Of a DNA stretch of 64,000 nt, positions 24,937 to 36,114 are shown one piece after another. Source of the stretch: Rhodococcus rhodochrous (GTDB lineage: Bacteria; Actinomycetota; Actinomycetes; Mycobacteriales; Mycobacteriaceae); assembly GCF_014854695.1 (NCBI RefSeq), contig NZ_CP027558.1, positions 124,001-188,000 on the forward strand. Direction: 5' to 3'. The stretch's first letter is position 1, and each line of letters opens with the position of its first letter. Under the pieces are notes generated by a model, which worked only from the letters and a program-made list of their open reading frames with translations, did no database searches and was not told the origin of the DNA. The translations under genes were made by a program, and so were the position numbers.

Positions 24937-25821
24937 TCACGGCGTCGTTGTCTCGATCCACTCTTCGTAGAACGGCGGCATGGCTGAGGCCTTGTCATGG
25001 AACTCGGGTGGGCGTTTGTCGCGGAATGCCTGCACTCCCTCGGCGCCGTCGCCGATGCTGGTGTAGAACATGGCCAGCGAATCGACGCGGTGGGCATCTG
25101 CGGGGTGAGCAGCGGCCGCGTTTCGCAGCAGCATCTGGCGCATCAGGGCCACCGAGACCGATGAGCGGTCGCGGGTCCAGGCATTCGCCAACGCGCGCGC
25201 TTCGCTGAGCAACATCTCGGGTTCATGGACCGCCTGCGCCAACCCGTCGATGTATGCGACCTCGGCGTTGAGGATCTCTGCCCTATAGACCAGATCCAGC
25301 GCAGTGGGCATGCCGACCAGCCGGGGAAGGAACCATGTCGAGCACGCTTCGGGCACTATTCCGAGTTTGCCGAACACCAGGCCGAACCGCGCTCGGGTCG
25401 ACATCAGCCGCGCGTCCATCGCCAGCGTCATGGTTGCACCGATTCCGACGGCCGCACCGTTGATTGCGGCGATCACCGGTTTACGACAGGCATGGATTGC
25501 GAGGGTGACACGACCGCCCGTGTCGCGGATCCGGCGCAATTCGGGGTCGTCGAGATTCTTCATGTCGGCAAGAGTGGGGCGTTTCGACTCGTCGAGTCCG
25601 AACACATTCCCTTCACTCGACAGGTCCATGCCGGCGCAGAAAGCGCGCCCTGCTCCGGTGACGATCACGGCCCGGACCGTGTCGTCGTCGTTCACCGACA
25701 CGAAGGTGTGCTCGAGTTCGTCGGCCATCTCGACGGTGAACGCATTGAGACGGTCGGGACGGTTGAGGACCACGGTGAGGATGCCGTCCTCGACTTCGTG
25801 GCGAAGGGTGGTGTATTCCAT
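24937..25821 (-). CDS. Enoyl-CoA hydratase/crotonase family protein
   Basis: The 294-residue crotonase starts at the ATG 25821. It has TVVLNRPDRLNAFT, the oxyanion loop FCAGMDLS, an inserted polar loop (about residues 75-100), and GAAVGIGATMTLAMD followed by RFGLVFGKLGIVPEACST, with a Glu at the second catalytic position. The inserted loop makes it about 30 residues longer than a basic hydratase. It probably acts on a 2-enoyl-CoA; the insert hints at a bulkier acyl group. It follows the nitronate monooxygenase-like gene after 19 bases. Confidence 0.85.
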   Translation of the reverse strand: MEYTTLRHEVEDGILTVVLNRPDRLNAFTVEMADELEHTFVSVNDDDTVRAVIVTGAGRAFCAGMDLSSEGNVFGLDESKRPTLADMKNLDDPELRRIRDTGGRVTLAIHACRKPVIAAINGAAVGIGATMTLAMDARLMSTRARFGLVFGKLGIVPEACSTWFLPRLVGMPTALDLVYRAEILNAEVAYIDGLAQAVHEPEMLLSEARALANAWTRDRSSVSVALMRQMLLRNAAAAHPADAHRVDSLAMFYTSIGDGAEGVQAFRDKRPPEFHDKASAMPPFYEEWIETTTP

Positions 25822-25840
25822 GACTTCTCCCGTCTGCCTG

Positions 25841-27717
<1,877 letters not shown>

Positions 27718-27949
27718 GGGAGTACCTTTCTTCCGGCGCTCGTTGCCCGCTGGGCTCGGCCGGTGTCGGCCGGGCGCCTATGCGGGTGAGGTGGCTCCAG
27801 TCTCGGGATCCTCACGGCGGTCGAGGTGTCCCACAACGCAACAGTGCGGACGAGTTCATCGGGCGCTGTCGCAAATTCGGACGGTTCGGTGCCAGGGTTG
27901 GTGTGCAGGCTGGTCGTACCCTCGCTCACCTGATCCGGAGGAATGCGCC

Positions 27950-29530
27950 ATGCTCACCACGATGATGGATCGTCCACTGCTGATCAGCTCGCTGCTGTGG
28001 CGTGCTGAGAACGTCTTCGCCGACCGGGTCGGAGTCTCGTGCGACGCAACCCGCGGAGACCGAGAGTTCACCTACCGCGATCTCGGCGCGACCGCACGCC
28101 GGTTTGCTGGTTCCTTCGAGAACTTGGGCATCGGGTTCGGAACCAGGGTTGCGACGTTGGCCTGGAACACCTTCGAGCATCTTGTCGCCTACTACGCAGT
28201 TCCTGCGTGCGGGGCAGTGCTGCACACGGTCAACCATCGGATGTCACCCGAGCACATCGCCTACACAATGGACAAGGCCGAGGACGAGGTTGTGCTGATC
28301 GACGCTGATCTGTTGCCCGTACTCCTCGAGATTCTCCCGCGCCTCCCGCGGATCCGGCATGTGGTGGTCATCGGTGATCTCGAGCAGGCCGAGTATTCGA
28401 TATCTGCAGAGGTGACCTGGTGGTCGTTCGACGGATTGCTGCTCGATGCCGTGCCGATCGGGGAATTCCCGGAGTTCGACGAGACGACCGCATCGTCGAT
28501 TTGTTTCACCTCGGGTACCACCGGGCTGCCCAAGGGGGTCGTGTACAGCCATCGAAGTACGGTGCTGCACGCGATGGCGATCAGTGCTTCCGGGGGCGTC
28601 GCGATCGACGGTCGGCACTCGTACCTGCTTGCCACGCAGATGTCCCACGTACACAGTTGGGGTGTTCCGTACGCGGGGGTGCTGCAGGGCGCACGTCTCG
28701 TCCTCCCCGGGCCGCACCCCTCGCCCGCGGAGCTGCTGCGCATCATCACGGATCAGACACCCGATGTCTTCGTCGGCGCCCCGGCCGTGGCGGCGCTCAT
28801 GCGTGCACAGTTCGATGCCGATCCCGAGCGTTACGACCTCGGAAGTTTGCAGACCATGTGGTTGGGCGGGCAGGTGCTGCCACCAGTGCTGGTGAGGTGG
28901 TGGGCGGAGCGGGGAGTGGCGACCGTCAACGGGTGGGGGATGACCGAAACCTCCCCTATGGGAACTTTCAGCAACTCGGCCGATTGCCAAGGCAGACCCT
29001 TGCCGTTGTTCCAGGTGCGTGTCGTCGACGAAGAGGGTCGGAAGCTGCCGTGGAATGGCTTCACCACCGGCGAGCTGGAGGTTCGTTCGCCGTGGGTGAC
29101 CGGGACGTACCTCGACGACGACCGCGCCGCCGAGGCGTTCGACGCCGGCTGGCTGCGCAGCGGCGACGTCGCGGTGATCCACCCGGACGGCCGGCTGGAG
29201 ATCCGCGACCGGGTCAAAGACCTCATCAAGAGCGGAGGAGAATGGATCTCTTCCGTCGAGGTCGAGAACCAGCTGCTCCTGCATCCGGCGGTGGTGGAAG
29301 CCGCTGTCATCGCGGTACCGCACGAAACCTGGCAGGAGCGCCCCTTGGCGTGGGTTCGGACAACGGAGGAGGTCTCCGATGATCAGCTTCGGGCCCACTT
29401 GGCGGTCACCCTGCCGAAGTTCTGGCTCCCCGACACGTTCGTGCGGGTAGACGAGGTCCCCAAGACGTCAGTGGGCAAATTGGACAAGGTGCGCATGCGC
29501 CGGATGTGGGCCCAGAAGTCCGTGGTGTAG
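27950..29530 (+). CDS. AMP-forming acyl-CoA ligase
   Basis: A 526-residue ANL-superfamily ligase that starts at ATG 27950 after GGAGGAA. The P-loop FTSGTTGLPKGVVYSH, the NGWGMTETSP motif, WLRSGDVAVIHPDGRLEIRDRVKD and the C-terminal catalytic lysine in TSVGKLDK are intact. It resembles medium/long-chain fatty-acid CoA ligases. It activates a carboxylate to acyl-AMP and then acyl-CoA, and so can feed the many crotonases and dehydrogenases nearby. It ends 81 bases before the Fis-type activator. Confidence 0.88.
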   Translation: MLTTMMDRPLLISSLLWRAENVFADRVGVSCDATRGDREFTYRDLGATARRFAGSFENLGIGFGTRVATLAWNTFEHLVAYYAVPACGAVLHTVNHRMSPEHIAYTMDKAEDEVVLIDADLLPVLLEILPRLPRIRHVVVIGDLEQAEYSISAEVTWWSFDGLLLDAVPIGEFPEFDETTASSICFTSGTTGLPKGVVYSHRSTVLHAMAISASGGVAIDGRHSYLLATQMSHVHSWGVPYAGVLQGARLVLPGPHPSPAELLRIITDQTPDVFVGAPAVAALMRAQFDADPERYDLGSLQTMWLGGQVLPPVLVRWWAERGVATVNGWGMTETSPMGTFSNSADCQGRPLPLFQVRVVDEEGRKLPWNGFTTGELEVRSPWVTGTYLDDDRAAEAFDAGWLRSGDVAVIHPDGRLEIRDRVKDLIKSGGEWISSVEVENQLLLHPAVVEAAVIAVPHETWQERPLAWVRTTEEVSDDQLRAHLAVTLPKFWLPDTFVRVDEVPKTSVGKLDKVRMRRMWAQKSVV

Positions 29531-29611
29531 CGTTCTGGGACACCCATGGTCCATGTGACCTCTATTACATAATGTTCGTACTGACCGTGAGGTGTTCGAG
29601 GTGGTGATGAC

Positions 29612-31405
29612 GTGACCGAGCGGCTTGGCATGCACGTAGACGATCGCAATTCCGATAGGTATGACTCCGACAGGTATGACAATGCTTCGCCACGAGTGCG
29701 GCCGGAGATCGAGCAGTCCTGGCGCCGCTGCCGTGCCATCGGGGCGGCTTCGGACGGTTCTCGTCTGCGCTACATCGATACCCCCACAGACTCGAAGCTT
29801 GTGCGTGCGGCGCGGCCGGTCCTGGATCGGTTGGCCGATCAACTCGCCGATGCACCGGTGACGATCCTGCTCGCCTCGCAGGATGCGACCATCGTCGACC
29901 GGCGGGCCGGGCAGCGGTCGCTGCTCGGTCGTCTCGACCGGGCCCAGGTCGCCCCGGGGTTCATCTTCGCCGAGGAATGCGCCGGAACCAACGGGATCGG
30001 CACCGCCCTCGAAGAACGCAAAGCGTTCCGGGTCCGCGGGGAAGAGCACCTGCTCGAGTCGCTGCACCCGCTGGCCTGTGTCGGCTCCCCGATCGTCGAC
30101 CCGGTCTCACGCGCGGTGACCGGCATCGTCGACATCACCTGCCAGGTCGACGATGTCAACGAGCTGATGGCACCGCTGGTGCTCTCGGCGGTACGCGACA
30201 TCGAAGAACGACTGTTCGCCCTGTCCGCCCGCAGCGAGCAGAACCTGCTGCGCGAATACATGCGCAGCAAACGCCGCGGCCACGCCGCGGTGGTGGCGAT
30301 GAGCCGGGACACGGTGATCGCGACCCCGACGGTGTCACGGTTGATGGACTCGACCGATCAGATGATGATCTGGGACTGGATCAGCACCCATCTGGCCGCC
30401 AAGGACGAATGGGAAGGACCGCTGCGTTTCGCCGAGGGGATCGACGTGCGGGTCCATGCCCGCCGGGTCGGTGAGTCCACCGATCCGCTCAGCGCGATCA
30501 TCGAACTGCGCCCGCTGGCCTCCCCGGCTCCGCCGCGTCCGCGCGCCCGCCTGGCCCCCGCCGCGCCCGCCGGTGCGGCGCCGGCGACGCGTATCGCCGG
30601 CCGCAGCCTGGCCGCGCACCGACTCCAGGACCGGGTCGACGAGATCGCCGCGACCGTCGCGCCGGTGCTGATCATCGGCGAGTCCGGTGTCGGCAAAACC
30701 CATCTGGCCCGGCAGATCCAGCACCGCTGGGGACCGAACGCCCCGGTCCCGAGCGTCGACGCGTCGACGTTGACCCCCTCGGCGGTGGCCGAGTTGCGGG
30801 CGCGTCTGTCCGGCAGTTTCGCGTGCATCCTCGAGCACCTCGACGAGGTCCCCGACGACGCTGTCGCTCCTACCCGGCGGTTGCTCGACGCCGCCGTCGA
30901 GCTCGGTGCACCGGTGATCGCCACCGCCACCTCGAGCACCCCCGACGATCTGCGCCATCAGGTGCAGACCCATGTGCGGCGCAGTGTGTGCATCCCACCG
31001 CTGCGCCAGCGCATCGAAGATCTCACCGATCTCGCGCGGGAGTTGCTCGCCGCCGAATTCCCCGACCGTCCGACCCCGCAACTGCAACCGGCCGCGCATC
31101 GGGCGTTGATCGACCATCACTGGCCCGGCAACCTGCGCGAACTCGCCTCGGTGCTCAGTACCGCGGCGGCACGGTCGATGGGATTCGACATCAAACTCGA
31201 ACATCTGCCCGCCGACTACCGCACCCTCGGTGCCGGCCGCCGGTTGACCTCGCTCGAACGCACCGAACGCGAAGCGATCGTCCGCGCCCTCGACGAGTCC
31301 GACGGCAACAAATCCCTCGCCGCCCACCGACTCGGTGTGGCCCGCTCGACCCTCTACCGCAAGATCCGCGCACTGGGCCTGGAAAACGAAACGTTCGGTT
31401 CCTGA
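29612..31405 (+). CDS. GAF-AAA-Fis type transcriptional activator
   Basis: The 597-residue regulator has a GAF-like sensor domain (about residues 60-205, with FIFAEECAGTNGIGTAL), a second sensory stretch, a Pro/Ala linker (302-326), an AAA-type domain with Walker A GESGVGKT (356-363), and a Fis/HTH_8 domain near the C-terminus (SLAAHRLGVARSTLYRKIRAL). The GAFTGA loop that contacts sigma-54 is missing, as in other actinobacterial members of this group (AcoR/MimR type), so it must work with another sigma factor. The N-terminus has a repeated DRNSDRY/DSDRYDN. Candidate targets are the dehydrogenase/BVMO genes downstream. GTG start with GGTG upstream; the start is less certain. Confidence 0.85.
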   Translation: MTERLGMHVDDRNSDRYDSDRYDNASPRVRPEIEQSWRRCRAIGAASDGSRLRYIDTPTDSKLVRAARPVLDRLADQLADAPVTILLASQDATIVDRRAGQRSLLGRLDRAQVAPGFIFAEECAGTNGIGTALEERKAFRVRGEEHLLESLHPLACVGSPIVDPVSRAVTGIVDITCQVDDVNELMAPLVLSAVRDIEERLFALSARSEQNLLREYMRSKRRGHAAVVAMSRDTVIATPTVSRLMDSTDQMMIWDWISTHLAAKDEWEGPLRFAEGIDVRVHARRVGESTDPLSAIIELRPLASPAPPRPRARLAPAAPAGAAPATRIAGRSLAAHRLQDRVDEIAATVAPVLIIGESGVGKTHLARQIQHRWGPNAPVPSVDASTLTPSAVAELRARLSGSFACILEHLDEVPDDAVAPTRRLLDAAVELGAPVIATATSSTPDDLRHQVQTHVRRSVCIPPLRQRIEDLTDLARELLAAEFPDRPTPQLQPAAHRALIDHHWPGNLRELASVLSTAAARSMGFDIKLEHLPADYRTLGAGRRLTSLERTEREAIVRALDESDGNKSLAAHRLGVARSTLYRKIRALGLENETFGS

Positions 31406-31419
31406 CCCCTGAAACACTC

Positions 31420-31436
31420 TGTCGCATAACGGGACA
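31420..31436 (+). promoter_or_regulatory. Inverted repeat TGTC-N9-GACA upstream of the LCAD-like gene
   Basis: TGTC at 31420-31423 and GACA at 31433-31436 lie 113-129 bases before the gene at 31549, a typical distance for an upstream activator site. It is a candidate for the Fis-type regulator encoded just before it. Confidence 0.4.
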
Positions 31437-31548
31437 TCTCCAACGGCACGGTGAACGAGACGATGATATGGGGTAGGCAATCACTCCTTGCCTCCTCACA
31501 TCGTCCGTCTGGACGGTGACGTCCACCCGATCCGAAGGATGACCCATC

Positions 31549-32694
31549 ATGAAGCGAACGGTGTACGGCGATGATCACGAGGCTTACCGACACTCTGTCC
31601 GCGAGTTTCTCGCTCGATGGTTCGAGCCCCTGGCCGCCGACGTTCGTGCCAACAGGGCATTGCCGCGAGAGTTCTGGCTTGCCGCGGGTAAGCACGACCT
31701 GTTGGGACTCGAAGTACCCGAACGATATTCAGGTGTCGAGGCAGGGGATTATCGCTTCAATGCGGTTCTCATCGAGGAATTGGCCAGGATGAACGCCGCG
31801 TTGGCGTCGAGCGTGAGTATTCACTGTGACGTCGTGGCGCCGTATCTGGTGCACCTGACCACCGACGAACAGAAGGCCAGGTGGCTCCCAGGACTGTGTT
31901 CCGGGGACGTGCTCACTGCCATCGGAATGACCGAACCCGGTGGGGGATCGGATCTGGCCGCACTGAAGACCACCGCAGTGCGGGACGGCAACGGGTGGTT
32001 GCTCTCGGGTGCCAAGACATTCATCACCAACGGTTACTCTGCAGACCTGGTGATCATTCCTGCACGTACCTCTCCATCGAAGAAGGCCAAGGGAATTACC
32101 CTCTTCGGCGTGGACACGTCCTTGCCCGGATTCGAGCGTGGCCGCAAACTCGACAAGGTCGGACAGGACGAAGCAGACACCGCTGAACTCTTCCTCGACC
32201 GGGTGCGCGTCACCGATGACGACGTGATCGGCGAGCTCGATCGAGGATTCATCCACATGATGTCCTTCCTGCCCCAGGAACGACTCGGATGCGCCATTGC
32301 CAATCTCGCGCACGCTGCGCAGATTCTGCTCGAGACGATCGACTACTGCCGAGAACGGAAGGCATTCGGGCAGTCCATCGGAACGTTCCAACACAACAAG
32401 TTCTTGCTTGCCGAACTGGTGACACAGCTCGACGTGACACAGGCCTACGTCGACCGCTGCATCGAAGCCCACTCGGAGGGGATGTTGACACCGATCGATG
32501 CGGCCAAGGCGAAGTGGTGGACTGCGGAGATCCAGAACCGGATCCTCGATCATTGTGTGCAACTGCACGGGGGATACGGCTACATGAACGAGTACCGAGT
32601 GGCACGAGCCTGGCGGGATGCCCGGGTCACGAAGATCTGGGCGGGATCGAACGAAATCATGAAAGAACTGATCGGTCGCGATCTGGGCTTCTGA
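31549..32694 (+). CDS. Long-chain-type acyl-CoA dehydrogenase
   Basis: The 381-residue protein matches LCAD more than SCAD/MCAD. The catalytic Glu is on helix G (E244 in LPQERL), and the C-terminus reads IWAGSNEIMKELIGRDL, where SCAD/MCAD would carry their catalytic Glu. IGMTEPGGGSDL (FAD contact), TFITNGY and KAFGQSIGTFQHNKF are intact. It oxidises acyl-CoA to 2-enoyl-CoA, probably with a medium, long or branched chain. It lies between the Fis-type activator and BVMO 1, with a candidate activator site upstream. Confidence 0.88.
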   Translation: MKRTVYGDDHEAYRHSVREFLARWFEPLAADVRANRALPREFWLAAGKHDLLGLEVPERYSGVEAGDYRFNAVLIEELARMNAALASSVSIHCDVVAPYLVHLTTDEQKARWLPGLCSGDVLTAIGMTEPGGGSDLAALKTTAVRDGNGWLLSGAKTFITNGYSADLVIIPARTSPSKKAKGITLFGVDTSLPGFERGRKLDKVGQDEADTAELFLDRVRVTDDDVIGELDRGFIHMMSFLPQERLGCAIANLAHAAQILLETIDYCRERKAFGQSIGTFQHNKFLLAELVTQLDVTQAYVDRCIEAHSEGMLTPIDAAKAKWWTAEIQNRILDHCVQLHGGYGYMNEYRVARAWRDARVTKIWAGSNEIMKELIGRDLGF

Positions 32695-32760
32695 TCTCGG
32701 CGTCGAGTACCGATCGTTCTGTCGTGAGTGCAGCGGGTTCGAATGTCGCACGGTAAGCGA

Positions 32761-32825
32761 ATTAGTTTGTGCTGCTTACTAATACGTGTGTCGTATCGGA
32801 TTGTCTTGACTCGATTTCGGACACT
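32761..32825 (+). promoter_or_regulatory. Regulatory region of BVMO 1 with two candidate operators
   Basis: An inverted repeat ATTAGT-N11-ACTAAT spans 32761-32783. TTTCGGACACT at 32815-32825 is identical to 37752-37762 in front of the hydrolase gene at 37843. A TTGACT at about 32805 may be a -35 element. The start codon lies at 32904. Confidence 0.5.
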
Positions 32826-32903
32826 TCACATCACATGTTCGCTTCTACCGTCGTAGATGTCCGGGCGGAAACACCCGTCCCGGGAAATCTCCAGGAGGAC
32901 CAC

Positions 32904-34550
32904 ATGACCGAATCCCAGGTCGCCACAGCGACCCGCAGCGGCTCGCACTCGAACAATGACGTACTCGATGTTCTGATCATCGGGGGAGGATTCTCCGGCC
33001 TGTACGCATTGGACCGACTGCGCGATCTCGGTTTCACCGTCAAAGTCTGGGACGCCGCGGGTGGATTGGGCGGAATCTGGTGGTGGAACTGCTATCCCGG
33101 AGCCCGTACCGACAGCACCGGACAGATCTACCAGTTCTCGTACAAGGACCTGTGGAAGAAGTACGACTTCACCGAACTGTATCCGGGTCACCAGGGGGTT
33201 CGTGAGTACTTCAACTATGTCGACGCACAGCTCGACCTCACCCGCGACGTCGTGTTCGACACTTTCGCCGAAGCATGCACGTGGGACGAGGAAAGCCGCC
33301 AGTGGACCGTACGGTCCGCCGACGGCAAGATCCAGAAGGCACGGCAGGTCATTGTTGCCACAGGATTCGGCGCCAAGCCGCTGTATCCGAATCTCGAAGG
33401 GCTCGATTCCTTCGCCGGTGAGTGCTACCACACTGCGCGCTGGCCTCAAGAGGGCGTGGATATGAGTGGCCGCAAAGTTGTCGTCATCGGTACCGGCGCC
33501 AGTGGTGTACAGGTCGTCCAGGAGGCAGGTCATGTCGCCGAACACGTCACCGTGTTCCAACGCACCCCGAATCTGGCACTTCCGATGCAGCAACGCAAAC
33601 TCACCCCTGACGACAACGAGCACTTCCGGAAGGGACTGCCCGAGCGGTTTGCTACGCGCTACAAGGCGTTTGCCGGCTTCGACTTCGATTTCATTCCGCA
33701 GAACGCCACCGACCTGAGTAAGGAAGAGCGCGACGCGATCTACGAGAAGATGTGGGCAGAAGGTGGTTTCGAGCTGTGGCTCGGAAACTTCCAGGACATC
33801 CTTGTAGATGAGGAGGCCAACCGTACGTTCTACGACTTCTGGCGTGGCAAGGTCCTCGAGCGGGTCACCGACCCCAAGAAAGCGGCAATCGTCGCACCGG
33901 AGACGCCTCCGCACCCCTACGGCGTCAAGCGTCCCTCCCTCGAACAGGACTACTTCGATGTCATCAATCAGGACAACGTCGATGTCATCGACTCCAACGT
34001 CACGCCGATTCGACGGGTGCTGCCCCATGGTGTCGAAACCGACGACGGTGTCATCGAATGCGACCTCCTCGTACTGGCAACAGGGTTCGACAACAACCGT
34101 GGTGGGATCATGGCCATCGATATCACCGGCGTCGACGGCCTGACGATTCAGGACAAGTGGAAGTCCGGTGTCGACACGTGTCTGGGCCTGTCAACCCGCG
34201 GATTCCCGAACATGATGTTCCTGTACGGACCTCAGAGCCCGTCCGGGTTCTGCAACGGCCCGACATCTGCCGAGTACCAAGGCGAAATCGTCGTCGAATT
34301 CCTCGAGCACCTGCGCGAGAAGGGTGCGACACGGTTCGAGAACACCGAAGAGTCCGAGAAGCAGTGGCGCGCACACGTCGACGAGCTTTTCGTGAACTCG
34401 ATGTTCACGAAGGCACGTTCCTGGTACTGGGGTGCAAACGTGCCCGGTAAGCCGGCACAGATGCTCAACTACTCAGGGGGAGTCCCTCAGTACTTTGCTC
34501 GTTGGGAAGAAATCAAGTCCAACGGTTACGACACCTACGAGACCGACTGA
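32904..34550 (+). CDS. Baeyer-Villiger monooxygenase 1
   Basis: The 548-residue type I BVMO starts at ATG 32904 with AGGAGG upstream. It has the FAD Rossmann motif GGGFSG (27-32), the BVMO fingerprint FAGECYHTARWP (170-181), the NADPH motif GTGASG (196-201) and DLLVLATGFD. These enzymes use NADPH and oxygen to insert an oxygen atom next to a ketone, giving an ester or lactone. Size and motifs fit the cyclohexanone-monooxygenase-like group; the substrate is not predictable. It ends with a strong terminator hairpin at 34562-34596, so it is likely the last gene of its unit. Confidence 0.92.
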   Translation: MTESQVATATRSGSHSNNDVLDVLIIGGGFSGLYALDRLRDLGFTVKVWDAAGGLGGIWWWNCYPGARTDSTGQIYQFSYKDLWKKYDFTELYPGHQGVREYFNYVDAQLDLTRDVVFDTFAEACTWDEESRQWTVRSADGKIQKARQVIVATGFGAKPLYPNLEGLDSFAGECYHTARWPQEGVDMSGRKVVVIGTGASGVQVVQEAGHVAEHVTVFQRTPNLALPMQQRKLTPDDNEHFRKGLPERFATRYKAFAGFDFDFIPQNATDLSKEERDAIYEKMWAEGGFELWLGNFQDILVDEEANRTFYDFWRGKVLERVTDPKKAAIVAPETPPHPYGVKRPSLEQDYFDVINQDNVDVIDSNVTPIRRVLPHGVETDDGVIECDLLVLATGFDNNRGGIMAIDITGVDGLTIQDKWKSGVDTCLGLSTRGFPNMMFLYGPQSPSGFCNGPTSAEYQGEIVVEFLEHLREKGATRFENTEESEKQWRAHVDELFVNSMFTKARSWYWGANVPGKPAQMLNYSGGVPQYFARWEEIKSNGYDTYETD

Positions 34551-34561
34551 CGAGACGGACA

Positions 34562-34596
34562 CGCTTGGGCTACTGGGTCCCCCAGTAGCCCAAGCG
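34562..34596 (+). terminator. Perfect 16-bp hairpin after BVMO 1
   Basis: CGCTTGGGCTACTGGG pairs with its exact complement around a 3-base TCC loop. It starts 12 bases after the BVMO stop. There is no U-tract. Confidence 0.85.
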
Positions 34597-35769
34597 CATC
34601 CGCTCGACGGGGTTCGCTGCTCTGATCCCGATGGGCATCGACTGCGTCGATGGGGCAGTGATGGAACTGAGAGAGCATTGTCTTCGAGCAGGTTTCGCCA
34701 GAGGCGAGGCGGGCGCGAGCATCGGTGATGCGGTCGCGATGTACGCGAGACGAATCAAACGACAGCACACGAACACGACGTGGATCGCCCAAGCGAGATC
34801 TGCGACTGTCCAGAGTTCTGGTTCGAACCGAACCGATGACGGACCTGGAAGGGTGTAGCCACGACCCTGACGTGCAAGAAGGCGCTGTGACGGAACGACG
34901 GGACCGGCCTGATGTGGAGGCAGAAATGAGCCTTCATCTGCTGTCAGAGCATCGTGGGGCACGCGTCCTCACACACACACCCGCTACGGAGCCGCTGCCC
35001 TCTTCTCGTGCCGGTGCACCGGATGATGGGCGCAGCCTTGCGGTGTTCGGCACGCACTCCGGCGAGGTCGTCAACTTCCTCCGCCGCGAAGCGGGCACCG
35101 TCGTCGCGGTATTTCCGGCCGATCCGGTCGATCGTGTCGGCCATCAAACATGGTCGCGGCAACGACCGATGCCACCGGGACTTGCGATTTCCCAGGGCCG
35201 AAGACAACCGGCCCACCCGTCGGCGGTGCCCGGCCGGCGCCGGGACATCGAGTGGGCAGTCGTATACATGATCTGCTGCTCGCCGGGTCGGTAACACCGT
35301 CAGGGCGGCGGACAGAGCAGAGCCCGCATCATCGGCTTCTATGGCAAATCGCAGCGAGGATGTCCCGTCGATATCGCGGGAAGATCGAAACACCCGTAGC
35401 CCTGGCTCACGGGATCCCGGCGCCCGACGATCCGCCACGAACACCACCGCACCCGGTCCTCCGAGCCCCGAGCCGCGAGCCGCGCTGACGTGTCGGGGGA
35501 TCGAGCGAAGGTCACCGACAAGGCGGCATCGACAAATGGACGGAAGGCCCCGCTTCGACTATCGGTCGATCGCCGAAGCGGGACCCCGGCAGCCCGAACG
35601 CAGGGGGGATATCGGGATCTGCCCGTGCCCGGAGATGGAGGCACGCCGCCTCGCCGCCACTGCATGCACACCGCGGGGCGACCATGTTGCCCGTGGTGGA
35701 TGCTCGTGGGACGAACCGCCGACAAGTGGGCCGCGCCAGCTGGCAACCACAATACTGTCGACGCGAAAA

Positions 35770-35812
35770 TTATACTCAATTCCGTTATACAACACCAGTA
35801 TTCGTTTATACT
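35770..35812 (+). promoter_or_regulatory. A+T-rich island with three TTATAC repeats
   Basis: TTATAC occurs at 35770, 35785 and 35806, and AGTAT-N6-ATACT spans 35797-35812. This is strikingly A+T-rich against the surrounding DNA and looks like a promoter/operator. No open reading frame follows on either side; a hairpin begins 52 bases downstream. Confidence 0.4.
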
Positions 35813-35864
35813 CTGCTGAGCTGCATCACCTCCCCTTGGGTGAGCGGCCAATCGTCGCCGATGG

Positions 35865-35894
35865 GAGTCCTGTCAGCGGCGGCTGACAGGACTC
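35865..35894 (+). terminator. Perfect 13-bp hairpin in a gene-free region
   Basis: GAGTCCTGTCAGC pairs exactly with GCTGACAGGACTC around a 4-base loop. It could end a short RNA from the A+T-rich island, or terminate nudC transcription from the minus strand 220 bases after its stop. Confidence 0.55.
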
Positions 35895-36114
35895 AGCACC
35901 GACACACCCGAGGAAAAGCGCGCACGATGCAGATCAGGACTGCCGCAGCGCGTGCCCTCACCATGCGACTCCGGATCGTCGTCCACAAGCGACCCTTACA
36001 TCACGATGGCAGCCCCATGGGATCCCACCGAGCCGGGGCCGAAACCCCAACAAAGGCCGATCCCTCCGAAGCAGCGCTGGCCGATGACAGGTCGGCGGCG
36101 ATCAATCCGGACGT

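Larger units (their letters stand above)
34597..36114. other. 1.5-kb region without a supported gene
   Basis: Overlapping frames exist on both strands (for example 34944-35447 minus), but none shows a family match, a good ribosome site or sensible composition. The region contains an A+T-rich island at 35762-35815 and a strong hairpin at 35865-35894, described separately. It may be decayed DNA or host a non-coding RNA. Confidence 0.5.

Noticed and set aside
29612..31405. Sigma-54-dependent enhancer-binding protein
   Set aside because: The general domain order fits, but the GAFTGA loop is absent and no -24/-12 promoter was seen downstream.
34944..35447. Open frame of 167 codons on the minus strand in the gene-free region
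   Set aside because: The composition is less extreme than usual shadows, but there is no ribosome site and no family resemblance, and an opposing frame of similar quality exists.
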